Shown: positions 57,101 to 64,000 of the stretch, one piece after another
Layout of the letters: the number at the start of each line of letters is the position of its first letter
How positions within the stretch are numbered: position 1 is the stretch's first letter
Source of the DNA: Mytilus galloprovincialis
Taxonomy: Eukaryota > Mollusca > Bivalvia > Mytilida > Mytilidae
Assembly: GCF_965363235.1 (NCBI RefSeq)
Contig: NC_134839.1
Coordinates: 62,029,560 to 62,093,559 of the forward strand
Length of the DNA: 64,000 bases
Direction: 5' to 3'
The notes under the pieces: model-generated
Database searches by the model: none
The model's input: the letters and a program-made list of their open reading frames with translations, nothing else
What the model was told of the DNA's origin: nothing
Made by a program: the position numbers and the translations under genes

Positions 57101-58498
57101 CACCAGTTTGGGTAGATGACAGGTCAGCTACCGCTAATATTCTTTTAGATGAAGGATCGCAGAAGTCGTTTATTCCTCGACAGTTAGCCTAGCAGCATTT
57201 GGAGATGAAAACAGAAATATACGCAATTTGGACATTGCCGTAATAGATTTACAAACTCAGAATGGGAAGAAAATACCAATGGAAGTATTGATTGTCCCTA
57301 CTATCGCAGCCCCGTTACACAATCGCATGCCATACAATGCTGCTAAACTGCCTTACCTCAGTGGACTTACATTAGCGCACCCTGTGAGCGACATGGATAA
57401 ATTCAGGATTTCATTTTTAATAGGTTCGGATTACTACTGGGATATCGTAGAAGACACAGTTATCCGAGGACCAGGCCCGACCGCAGTAGAATCAAAACTC
57501 GGATACCTACTTTCTGGACCAATGAAAGACTCAGCTGGACCCACATCCTCATCTTTCATGTTACAACACAAGACAGAAGAAGTCGATTTGAAACGTTTTG
57601 GGAAAATCGAATCAATGGGAGAAGTATCTGACAATTCAATGAAATTTAACAAAGACTATTTTGAGACGTATCATTCAAAAAGCAACACAATGAAGAACAA
57701 TGGTAGGATTCACACATTTAGCAGGGAACCAGGAATAATGAAAATCCACGGAGACAGAGCACCGAGTAAAACTGAGCCAAGCTAAAGATTCAAACATGGA
57801 CTTAATACTTTCATGACAATATACTTACTGGTATCAAGTGCGCCGTAATTTTGATAATGATCATAGTGAATAGACAGTTTAACAATTTCTATTTATTTAC
57901 ATGGACTTTAAATAGTTAATTATCATTTCACACTTTGTATGTTAATTTCTTTTTCATAATTTTAGATTAATTTTCACTTTTCGGCGCCCCCAGTGTCAAG
58001 TATTAGCCGCTGTACATTTACTAAGTAACTAACGTCACTAACGTTACCTATTGTTTACGTAACGTTGCCTTGAACATAACTTGAATACAATTTGATATGA
58101 ACACAACGCCTTTCATTACTAACCCTTAAGTGAAGTACTAACCACAAGAAACACGATACACTACTTACTTAGAGCTGAACAAAATGATAAGTAGAAAAAG
58201 CAGGGAAGGTAAGAAAATCAAGCAAGCAAGCCATGTAGTGAAAATGGACCATTAATACATACCCATCTCTTTTATCTGTTTTAGGAGCAGCATTAATACA
58301 TCTTTTGCCATTCTTCAAGGAAATAAATCCACACTGTTTGTATGGTCCATTCTTGTCTTCTAGAATATGCTTTATACAATATTCAAATCCTTCTAAGCGA
58401 TTGTGCATACATGTTCTATGGGAATAGTTACAGAATACTCCTTCAACAGGCTGCTTTGTTTTTCTAATCTGTGGTTGTGTTATTTTACTGCGTATCAT
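38623..58498 (-). CDS. KANSL2: KANSL2, KAT8 regulatory NSL complex subunit 2 (complete, 7 coding exons)
   Basis: KANSL2 is a subunit of the nuclear NSL complex, which directs the MOF/KAT8 acetyltransferase to histone H4 at promoters. Coding exons on the minus strand: 58498-58263, 50043-49868, 48923-48809, 45975-45812, 45118-44873, 40754-40600, 39162-38623. All phases fit, giving 543 residues (human about 490). There are two Cys/His-rich zf-C3Hc3H-type modules. The first is in exons 1-2 ([35 protein letters not shown]). The second is in exons 5-6 ([23 protein letters not shown]). Between them are an acidic segment ([20 protein letters not shown]) and a highly conserved helical block ([20 protein letters not shown]). 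The match to vertebrate KANSL2 runs through the whole N-terminal two thirds; the last exon is acidic and diverged. INO80D shares only the zinc module, so KANSL2 is the clear call. Confidence 0.96.
39248..39987. mobile_element. inverted-repeat element with TA duplication
   Basis: Ends CTGTAAACAGGGAAATTTTGGC and, inverted, CGAAAATTTCCCGGTTTACAG, each flanked by TA (39246-39247, 39988-39989). A type A SINE-like tail (39338-39402) lies inside. No transposase. It starts 85 bp from KANSL2 exon 7. Confidence 0.7.
40600..40754 (-). CDS. KANSL2: KANSL2 coding exon 6
   Basis: Completes the second zinc module: [19 protein letters not shown], then PLCHRHTPL. The first two bases complete the histidine codon of YCSKH, whose first base is in exon 5. 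Donor GAG|GTTTGT. Confidence 0.93.
41433..41572 (+). repeat. short interspersed repeat, type B, second copy
   Basis: From ccagcaaaagcaatcctttgg to attccccattctcattctc; diverged relative of 2857-2987. Ends 8 bp before the next mobile element. Confidence 0.55.
41582..42510. mobile_element. 929-bp element with about 90-bp inverted ends and TA duplication
   Basis: Left end CGGTTACATGGAAATGTAAC (41582 onward) is repeated in inverse at the right end (to 42510), with about 85-90 bp recognisably paired, including TATTATTGTTACA and GCCGGAATGCA. TA flanks at 41580-41581 and 42511-42512. The interior holds a piece of the ggatccgcccctg element (41763-41857). No ORF. Confidence 0.75.
42513..42668. mobile_element. 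156-bp hAT-like MITE
   Basis: Ends CAGGGGCGGATGCAGG and (inverted) CAGTGGCGGATCCAGG, 14 of 16 matching, flanked by CCATA on both sides (42508-42512, 42669-42673). CAGxG ends are usual for hAT; a 5-bp duplication is at the short end for that group. Partial relatives at 25643-25775 and 41763-41857. Confidence 0.7.
42686..42848. mobile_element. MITE with TA target duplication, copy 2
   Basis: Same ends (CACCTTATCGC) and similar interior as 5006-5173, TA at 42684-42685 and 42849-42850. Third element in a row after 41582-42510 and 42513-42668. Confidence 0.75.
42851..44872. other. KANSL2 intron 5, non-repetitive part
   Basis: AT-rich intron sequence with no exon recognised. A CCAAT motif at about 43497-43503 (accaatcag) and nearby clusters of taacg/cgata are noted, but there is no adjoining first exon. 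Confidence 0.4.
44873..45118 (-). CDS. KANSL2: KANSL2 coding exon 5
   Basis: Encodes [20 protein letters not shown], then [13 protein letters not shown], matching the basic [21 protein letters not shown] block of the human protein, then the first cysteines of the second zinc module ([18 protein letters not shown]). It has no long ORF line of its own; called from homology and splice sites (acceptor ttttccAG, donor AAAC|GTATCC). Confidence 0.95.
45812..45975 (-). CDS. KANSL2: KANSL2 coding exon 4
   Basis: The most conserved exon: [20 protein letters not shown], then [19 protein letters not shown], near identical to vertebrates. Acceptor gaattgtAG, donor TTAG|GTGTGT. Confidence 0.97.
46314..46645 (+). 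pseudogene. broken hAT-associated zinc-finger (BED/TTF-like) gene fragment
   Basis: Starts [14 protein letters not shown], hits a stop at 46401-46403, continues [20 protein letters not shown], then [12 protein letters not shown]. After a one-base frame change near 46555 it gives [19 protein letters not shown]. The C-x-x-C then H-x(4-5)-H layout with FVTG between resembles the zinc finger that precedes the transposase in ZNF862-like and other hAT-derived proteins. One stop and one frameshift make it non-functional; the rest of the gene is replaced by tandem repeats. Confidence 0.7.
46645..47360 (+). repeat. tandem array of 170-189-bp units
   Basis: Four units starting cactatcattttctatgtt at 46645, 46815, 47004 and 47193, spaced 170, 189 and 189 bp. 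The 189-bp form carries an extra ccaaaaactttaacctgaa step. The last three units are nearly identical. No reading frame is conserved. Confidence 0.9.
48635..48782 (+). repeat. short interspersed repeat, type A, near full-length
   Basis: From ggggcccttaatagcttactg to gacactcataccaaatctt; relative of 9812-9955. Only about 26 bp separate it from KANSL2 exon 3 (48809), on the donor side. Confidence 0.6.
48809..48923 (-). CDS. KANSL2: KANSL2 coding exon 3
   Basis: Acidic exon: [20 protein letters not shown], then [14 protein letters not shown]. The VDQ-W-RGD and SEADSIDS-type motifs are shared with the human protein. Acceptor atttcAG, donor GAA|GTAAAT. Confidence 0.93.
49868..50043 (-). CDS. KANSL2: KANSL2 coding exon 2
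   Basis: Starts [14 protein letters not shown], the last Cys/His pair of the first zinc module (FCAEHVRRNALALH in human), then a serine-rich linker. Acceptor tttatAG, donor TTAG|GTCAGT. Confidence 0.93.
50044..52934. other. KANSL2 first coding intron, distal part
   Basis: AT-rich, no exon recognised. A segment at 51536-52000 repeats the theme ggtcaaaggt with a perfect DR1 (51823-51835). A short direct repeat atctactt...tgttccgg is at 52330-52400. Confidence 0.45.
52937..53540. mobile_element. 604-bp MITE with TA duplication
   Basis: Ends GAGTGGGGTGCTCATTTTCGCC and (inverted) GAGTGGGGCGCTCATATTCGCC, 20 of 22 alike, flanked by TA (52935-52936, 53541-53542). Internal copies of attcgccg are seen. 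No ORF. Tc1/mariner-type by its TA duplication. Confidence 0.8.
54239..54626. mobile_element. probable inverted-repeat element (tatgtacttaggtgaggtt ends)
   Basis: ATGTACTTAGGTGAGGTT at the left is matched in inverse by AACCTCACCTAAGTACAT at the right. The right-end sequence also occurs alone at 7337-7415. A target duplication could not be settled by eye. Confidence 0.5.
55439..55621 (+). repeat. 5' LTR of BEL/Pao-type element
   Basis: Contains two tandem copies of the 16-bp cctattgtttacgttg where the 3' LTR has one. Many taacgtt/aacgttac steps in both LTRs. Confidence 0.85.
55642..57785 (+). pseudogene. gag-protease region of BEL/Pao-type element, interrupted
   Basis: Reads as a gag with a DUF1759-like region ([20 protein letters not shown]), zinc knuckles ([30 protein letters not shown]), and an aspartic-protease/DUF1758-like region ([14 protein letters not shown]; later [14 protein letters not shown]). 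Two in-frame TAA codons (56329-56331, 56371-56373) and a frameshift near 57190 break it into three open pieces (55642-56331, 56374-57192, 57228-57785). The last piece ends without entering reverse transcriptase. In BEL/Pao elements these domains form one long polyprotein. The protease motif here reads DEGS where active enzymes have D-S/T-G, so activity is unlikely even apart from the stops. Confidence 0.85.
57994..58160 (+). repeat. 3' LTR of BEL/Pao-type element
   Basis: Preceded by ttcggcgcccccag, a purine/pyrimidine-tract-like junction common before BEL 3' LTRs. Followed after 58160 by ctacttac. Confidence 0.85.
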
Positions 58499-58505
58499 TG
58501 TAATT
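58263..58505 (-). CDS. KANSL2: KANSL2 exon with start codon (coding exon 1)
   Basis: Exon starts after acceptor ctttcAG; seven untranslated bases precede ATG at 58498. Encodes [20 protein letters not shown], then [15 protein letters not shown] and [11 protein letters not shown], a very close match to the first zinc module of human KANSL2. Donor GATGG|GTATGT. The acceptor just before the ATG means at least one upstream non-coding exon exists. Confidence 0.95.
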
Positions 58506-58782
58506 CTGAAAGAAAAAATACATAAAAATATTTAGATGTATTAAAACTACAGATATTTATTATCCCTGTAGGTCCACATATGCAAGGCTTTCCACCTATA
58601 AATTGCCCCCCCCCCCCCTTCCTCATAAAAATCCTAAAATTAGAGATACAGATAAATATCTACGGGGTAAATTCAGTAAATAAATATACGTCATCAGGGA
58701 CCGCCACTATTGGTAAAAAGTGCTCTTCTGATTGGTAGATGTTTGTAATAAATATTTTGGATAGACAGATCAAAACTAGAGT

Positions 58783-60730
58783 TAACCAGATGCTCCGCAG
58801 GGCGTAGCTTTATACGACCGCAGAGGTTGAACCCTGAACGGTTGGGGCAAGTATGGACACAACATTCAAGCTGGATTCAGCTCTAAATTTGGATTGTGAT
58901 TAAATAGTTGACACAGCATAGGTTTCTGACACAGAATGAATGTGTTCTAATGAACTTAAAATTTTTATTTTCTCTTAGAGCAATTCACTATGCTGTTGAA
59001 TATTAATCCTCTCAAAAAAATGTTTGAAGAAATTTTCTTTTTTATTTATGAAATTTCAAATGAGAAAAATTGAACCCAATTTTTTTAATCACATCCCCCT
59101 TTCCCTTATTCCAAAACTAATCTCAATTAAAATTTCTAATGGAGTTTGCAACAATAACTACTCATTTAAATACATCATAAAATATTAAGATGTAAAAAAA
59201 CTGCTTGTTATCACTGAATGGTAAAGATTATTTTAATTTATCAGTTGGTAGTAAAAAGTGAATATACATTGTATATTGTATATAACAAAGATTTAAGTTG
59301 ATTCTGGACAAAGAAAGATAACTCCAATTAAAAAAAAATCTTGCTATTGCACAATATTTTGCAATTAGATATTTCTTGCTTACTATTCTGGACAAAGAAA
59401 GATAACTCTAATTAAAAAAAAAATTGCTATTTCACAATATTGTGCAATTAGATATTTCTTGCCATTGCGCAATACTGTGCAATTAAAAAGACTTGCTATT
59501 GCACAATACTTAATATAATAATTTTAGATCCTGATTTGGACCAACTTGAAAACTGGGCCCATAATAAAAAATCTAAGTACATTTTTGGATTCAGCATATC
59601 AAAGAACCCCAAGATTTCAATTTTTGTTAAAATCAGACTAAGTTTAATTTTGGACCCTTTGGACTTTAGTGTAGACCAATTTGAAAACAGGACCAAAAAT
59701 GAAGAATCTACATACACAGTTAGATTTGGTATATCAAAGAACCCCATTTATTCAATTTTTGATGAAATCAAACAAAGTTTAATTTTGGACCCCGATTTGG
59801 ACCAACTTGAAAACTGGGCCAATAATCAAGAATCTAAGTACATTTTTAGATTCAGCATATCAAAGAACCTAACTGATTCATTTTTTGTCAAAATCAAACT
59901 AAGTTTAATTTTAGACCCTTTGGACCTTAATGTAGACCAATTTGAAAACGGGACCAAAAGTTAAGAATCTACATACACAGTCATGACAGTTAGATTCGGC
60001 ATATCAAAGAACCCCAATTATTCAATTTTGATGAAATCAAACAAAGTTTAATTTTGGACCCTTTGGGCCCCTTATTATGTTGGGACCAAAACTCCCAAAA
60101 TCAATACCAACCTTCCTTTTATGGTCATAAACCTTGTGTTTAAATTTCATAGATTTCTATTTACTTATACTAAAGTTATGGTGCGAAAACCAAGAAAAAT
60201 GCTTATTTGGGTCCCTTTTTGGCCCCTTATTCCTAAACTGTTGGGACCTAAACTCCCAAAATCAATACCAACCTTCCTTTTGTAGTCATTAACATTGTGT
60301 TTAAATTTCATTGATTTCTATTTACTTAAACTAAAGTTATTGTGCGAAAACCAAGAATAATGCTTATTTGGGCCCTTTTTTGGCCCCTAATTCCTAAACT
60401 GTTGAAACCAAAACTCCCAAAATCAATCCCAACCGTCCTTTTGTGGTCATAAACCTTGTGTCAAAATTTCATAGATTTCTATTAACTTAAACTAAAGTTA
60501 TAGTGCGAAAACCAAGAAAATGCTTATTTGGGCCCTTTTTGGCCCCTAATTCCTAAAATGTTGGGACCAAAACTCCCAAAATCAATACAACCTTCCTTTT
60601 GTGGTCATAAACCTTGTGTTAAAATTTCATAGATTTCCATTCACTTTTACTAAAGTTAGAGTGCGAAAACTAAAAGTATTCGGACAACGACGACGACGCC
60701 AACGTGATAGCGATATACGGTCGTATAAAA
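58783..60730 (+). repeat. composite long repeat (GTCGTATA family), copy 3
   Basis: Same order of modules as copy 2 (35189-37128): head (cagatgctccgcagggcg), palindromic 35-bp units (59335-59515), 250-bp units (59520-60060), four units of about 170-180 bp (60060-60660), and a cggacaacgacgacgacgcc tail ending ggtcgtataaaa. Lies between KANSL2 exon 58263-58505 and the cyclin T start. Confidence 0.8.
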
Positions 60731-61600
60731 AGTAATTAAAAAATAAATATTGAATGTACCTATTATTTTTACTACAGTATTAAAAAGTCTTGGGGGTCAG
60801 TAAAGGAATTAAGTGTGAATCTACAGGGTTTGTAAACAAGGCCATGAATGCCAAAAAATGATGCATGACCCTATGACTATTTTTTTATTGTTGCAAAAGA
60901 TAGGGCTACATTTGTACTTTCATGAATGATATATGAAAGATTTTAAATTCTAAAGGTAAATCAGGTATAAAATTCAAGACATAGATTAGTATTAAAGTCA
61001 ATGGGGGATTTTTTTAAATGAATTTAGCACTACAAGAATGTGGTACCAGTGACCTACTTTTTTACTAAAAATTGATGACTGAAAATTTAACAAATTTCCA
61101 AATATTTACACATAACCAAGTTTCTCTTATGATCTTTCAAGTTCATGCAATTTTAGGCATTTCAAGTTGTGACTCTTTTGTTTCAAATGAGCTGGTTCCT
61201 TTTAGCGTAGGTGTTGGATAATATAAAAGGTAAATCGGTCAAATCTCCTATTTTACTATTTGTCTTGCGTTCTATCTGCAACTGTCATTTCAGTAAACTA
61301 AATATACGCCTTCCCGAATACATAGTTGTAAGGAAAATAAATGAAATACATTTTCTATGCATTTCATGTCAAAATTACCTGAAATGCGAAGTATTTGGAG
61401 GCTATGTTACACAGCTATCCTCTTAGTGTATTGATATGAATTGGTAAAGTGTTTACATCACAATTTATTCTTTAAGCTACAAGTAATTAAAATAACTATA
61501 TAATATTTTTTGTAAAAATCATTGAATCTTAATTTTAAACTTCTTATTGCTCAGAGGACAAAACAAAAATATGCAATTGATTTTAAACCAATTAGTGTTG
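60731..61600. other. non-repetitive DNA upstream of cyclin T
   Basis: No exon or repeat recognised. Lies within the presumed first KANSL2 intron and just upstream of the cyclin T 5' end. Confidence 0.4.
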
Positions 61601-61673
61601 TCTATAAATTCAGTCCAGTCCTATGAATTTCGGACGAGCATGCGTCCTTTCCATTTTCCTCGGAGTTGTGTAA
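61600..61673 (+). promoter_or_regulatory. CCNT1: cyclin T promoter / 5' UTR region
   Basis: Locally GC-richer with cggacgagcatgcgtcc, and AAATGGCGG (61672-61680) overlapping the start codon, similar to a YY1 site. YY1-like elements around the initiator ATG are common in housekeeping genes. No TATA box seen. The transcription start itself is not identified. Confidence 0.35.
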
Positions 61674-61816
61674 ATGGCGGGGGAGCGATGGATATTCACA
61701 AAAGAACAACTTTTGAATACCCCCAGCCGAAAGAGTGGGATAGAAAACGACAAAGAACTTATTTATAGGCAACAAGCTGCCAACCTTATCCAGGATATGG
61801 GACAACGGCTCCAAGT
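61674..61816 (+). CDS. CCNT1: cyclin T coding exon 1
   Basis: ATG at 61674 preceded by an in-frame TAA (61671-61673). 47 codons plus GT. Donor CAAGT|GTATCC at 61817, which is not a consensus +5 G donor but is fixed by the in-phase match to exon 2. Confidence 0.93.
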
Positions 61817-63826
61817 GTATCCTGTTTGAGGGAAGGGGGCACACTGCAAACATCGAGACGCGAAGTTCCAATGAACATTTTTCTACCGACGTCACGTTTT
61901 CACTAAACGGATGATCACTTTGAGCATAAATTGAATAATTTTTAATAAAAATAAAAAAAAAACTAAAATATCAAGCAATGAAGAAGTCCTTACCATTTGG
62001 TCTGAAACTCTTCTCAAGACCGACCATTTTCTGAAAATGAAGTCACGTGTTTTCAACCATGTGACTCCTTGGCACATGTGTTTGTTTATAAAAACTAAAA
62101 AATGTACATTGAAACCCTACTTTTGAATTATTAATTTAAATCTAGTTCCAAGTTTAACAGAACTTTCATTTGCCTATGTTTCTGAAATTCTGATTTTTAT
62201 ACACCTGAATAGTATGTAATGATTCTTGTCCTTGAAAATAAACTCCAAAGATACCAGATGAAAACCTATCTTCTGTTCAAACAAAATAAGATAATATTTT
62301 CCAATATTATTATATATGGAAAAGAATATAATTGAAATTTTATTCTAAATAAGTAAAAAGGAAGTGCTACACGAACAGTATATAGATAGTTAAATACCCA
62401 ATTCATGTTCTTGGTTTGTCTATATATATATATATATTTATATATATATTTATATATAAGTTATATTAAAACCTAATATTTGTAACTATAAACAGCATTG
62501 ACTACTTAGATGGGTCTTGCATAGTCTGGTTCTGTAACCTATTATAGATGCTACCAATATAGCACACCGCTTCTGAGTCTAGTTCATAAGGTGAATAAGA
62601 GTTTTTTTCCTCCAATATCACTACAATATTTACATCCAATTCTTGTTTAAAATCGGGCTTTATTTCAGTTTAAGCAGTACCAACACTTTAAATATAAAAT
62701 TTTAAAATATCAAGCTAAAGATATCACTGATTCCATGTAGACAACCACCTATTCAATCACTTTAAGATTTATATACGGTCAATATCGACTTTCTTCTTTT
62801 ATTTATACCATCGATCTAATTGCAACAGTTTTTACCTTTCACAATGAAGAATAACACAATCGTGTACAAATTAGTTCTATAAAAATTTCTGTGACACTAC
62901 AAGCCTTTTGATTTCAAAATATTGCTAAATAAGCATATATGGATCTTCATAATCAGTTAATAATAATAGTCAGATGTCAGATTGGTCATTGTTATAAAAA
63001 ATAGCCTAAATATGTTTTCTTGTATCATGATCATTGATTTCAGGGAAAATTTTTAACTAATTCTGAGGTCTATTTTCTGGTATTAAATTTCTTTCATTGT
63101 AGTAGAGGAATGAACAAAAGTAAATATCCTTAGAAAAGACATAAATGATATATCTGTTACTAGATTCTAATACATGGATAATTATACATTTATAAAAGTA
63201 TACAGAACTGAAAGTAATTGTTGTTCTTTAGTGTCATAGGTTTGTTGCTAGTACATGTTCATCTATCAAAAATATTCTTGCTTGCAGATCTGTTTCTTTT
63301 ATAAAGATATTTCATTTACCTAATAAATAGACTTAAAAAATCCATGCCCTCCAGGAACTATACACTTGAAAGTTATTAGATTATTAATCGTTTACATTTG
63401 TAAGTAATTGTGCCCATCACTGCTTGAAACACAAGTCAAAGTGCATGGCTCCGTTTAAGGGAACACAGTTGTGTGCCGTTATGCTGAAAAAGAATTCTGA
63501 ACAGTGTTGTATTCATGAATAGTGTCTATAAGTTATTTGTAGCACCTCTTTTAAATAAAACATTTCCTGCAGAAAAAGGGTAAAATTTCATGACTGTAGT
63601 AATAATAACACTGGTGAATGTATATCAAGTTGTAACTTAAAGATAAATAGTGGGAGAGTTTGTCTCTTGCTCTGTACAGGTGACAGAAAGTTTCCTATTA
63701 TACATATATTTTTAGATCAAATTTTTCCTTGACATTGATTTCAGTACTCAGCTATGTATCAACACCGCCATCGTTTACATGCACAGATTTTATATGTTCC
63801 ACTCATTTCAAAAGTTCCATCGCAAT
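61674..63826 (+). CDS. CCNT1: cyclin T (P-TEFb regulatory subunit), first two coding exons, runs off the window
   Basis: Cyclin T binds CDK9 to form P-TEFb, which phosphorylates RNA polymerase II and pause factors in the nucleus. Exon 1, 61674-61816, has a TAA directly before the ATG in frame and encodes [20 protein letters not shown] and [16 protein letters not shown]. Exon 2, 63745-63826, encodes [17 protein letters not shown] and HSFQKF, ending at phase 0. This matches the N-terminus and first cyclin-box helix of CCNT1/CCNT2 nearly residue for residue (human: [30 protein letters not shown]). Invertebrates generally have one gene for the two vertebrate paralogues, so CCNT1 here means the single cyclin T. 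The rest of the cyclin box and the C-terminal region are beyond 64000. Confidence 0.95.
61994..62030 (-). other. KANSL2: probable 5' non-coding exon of KANSL2 (3' end at 61994)
   Basis: On the minus strand a strong donor, AAATG|GTAAGG, ends at 61994 in otherwise unassigned DNA, the best donor seen upstream of the KANSL2 start exon. The 5' limit is unknown; 62030 marks the last base before a tcattttcag that could itself be an acceptor. Joining to 58505 makes a short upstream reading frame that starts at 62027 and stops in a TGA overlapping the KANSL2 ATG. CACGTG lies at 62044-62049. If this is right, the exon sits inside cyclin T intron 1. Confidence 0.45.
62044..62049. promoter_or_regulatory. 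E-box CACGTG near probable KANSL2 first exon
   Basis: Palindromic CACGTG within tcacgtg, with catgtgac at 62059-62066 nearby. On the minus strand it lies about 17 bp upstream of the ATG at 62027. A USF/MYC-type site is an inference. Confidence 0.35.
62078..63744 (+). other. cyclin T intron 1
   Basis: AT-rich, no exon recognised between cyclin T exons 1 and 2 other than the antisense candidate at 61994-62030. A TATATA microsatellite is at about 62420-62460. Confidence 0.6.
63745..63826 (+). CDS. CCNT1: cyclin T coding exon 2
   Basis: Acceptor attgatttcAG at 63743-63744, donor AAT|GTAAGT. The first base completes the valine codon of QRLQV. Too short to appear as a long ORF; found by its match to the cyclin T motif [13 protein letters not shown]. 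Confidence 0.95.
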
Positions 63827-64000
63827 GTAAGTTTTTAATTAACATTTGTAAGGGGGGGGGGAGGGTGGGGGATATTGTGTTATATATATGAGGGAAATAA
63901 AATGTTGGATATATTGTTGGAAGACAGCAACTGATGTAAAAAAAAATCAGGTGTCTTAGAGGTCATCATGGGTTCAGCAACACTAAACAAGTGTTCCACT
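63827..64000 (+). other. start of cyclin T intron 2
   Basis: Donor GTAAGT, then a G-run (63852-63860). The window ends inside this intron. Confidence 0.7.

Larger units (their letters stand above)
55439..58160 (+). mobile_element. BEL/Pao-type LTR retrotransposon, pol-less, two LTRs
   Basis: LTRs 55439-55621 (183 bp) and 57994-58160 (167 bp) start TGTCAAG and end GATACA; they differ by a 16-bp tandem duplication in the left one and a few bases. A primer-binding-site-like TGGTGCCGTGAGCC begins at 55628 and runs into the gag ATG. The interior codes for gag and protease-like segments only; reverse transcriptase, RNase H and integrase are missing. No clear target duplication. It lies antisense in a KANSL2 intron, ending 103 bp from the exon at 58263. 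Confidence 0.85.

Noticed and set aside
59536..59964. 142-residue open frame with repeats such as KIRLSLILDPLD
   Set aside because: It is the 250-bp units of the composite repeat read through; other copies (14280-15680, 36200-36590) do not keep a frame.
61211..61426. 71-residue ORF just upstream of cyclin T
   Set aside because: Not in frame with cyclin T, no homology, and separated from the cyclin T ATG by an in-frame TAA right before it.

Overview
The window is AT-rich, intron-dense animal DNA. Its dispersed repeats (units opening AGCTCACCTG, short elements ending in a conserved ACTCATACCACATCTT-type tail, and long arrays of 150-250 bp units) are the kind known from bivalve genomes, so a mussel-like bivalve is the best guess. 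The protein-coding exons are clearly metazoan, with GT-AG introns. I see no rRNA, tRNA or CRISPR array.

Layout: (1) 1103-20400, + strand: the last 17 exons of a contactin-family cell-adhesion gene (part of Ig2, Ig3-Ig6, four FN3 domains, C-terminal GPI-anchor signal). All 17 exon phases join without a break; the 5' end lies left of the window. (2) 20401-27700: intergenic DNA with a near-perfect foldback element, a decayed Gypsy-type reverse transcriptase fragment and a 1.5 kb element with terminal inverted repeats. (3) 27788-33042, + strand: a two-exon C2H2 zinc-finger gene (about 1172 residues, 19 fingers) carrying an almost identical in-frame 369-bp tandem duplication and a C-terminal tail of five 46-48 residue repeats. 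(4) 33043-38622: repeat-rich intergenic DNA. (5) 38623-58505, - strand, with a probable non-coding first exon at about 62030-61994: KANSL2, a subunit of the NSL histone acetyltransferase complex, complete in seven coding exons (543 residues). Its introns hold a hAT-type element with an 8-bp target duplication, a cluster of small inverted-repeat elements and a BEL/Pao-type LTR retrotransposon that lacks pol. (6) 61674-63826, + strand: the first two coding exons of cyclin T, the regulatory subunit of P-TEFb; the gene runs off the right edge.

How the genes relate: contactin acts at the cell surface. KANSL2 and cyclin T are both general transcription regulators (histone acetylation and elongation); they are arranged head to head, and their 5' ends appear to overlap. 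Most of the remaining DNA is transposon-derived. For many insertions both ends and the target-site duplication can be read directly, giving candidate Tc1/mariner-type (TA), PIF/Harbinger-type (TTA) and hAT-type (5-8 bp) non-autonomous elements. The strongest new observations are the KANSL2/cyclin T head-to-head overlap, the fresh zinc-finger duplication, the minisatellite full of splice-donor-like sites in a contactin intron, and the repeat families that carry arrays of perfect transcription-factor palindromes. All calls come from reading the sequence; no database search was run.
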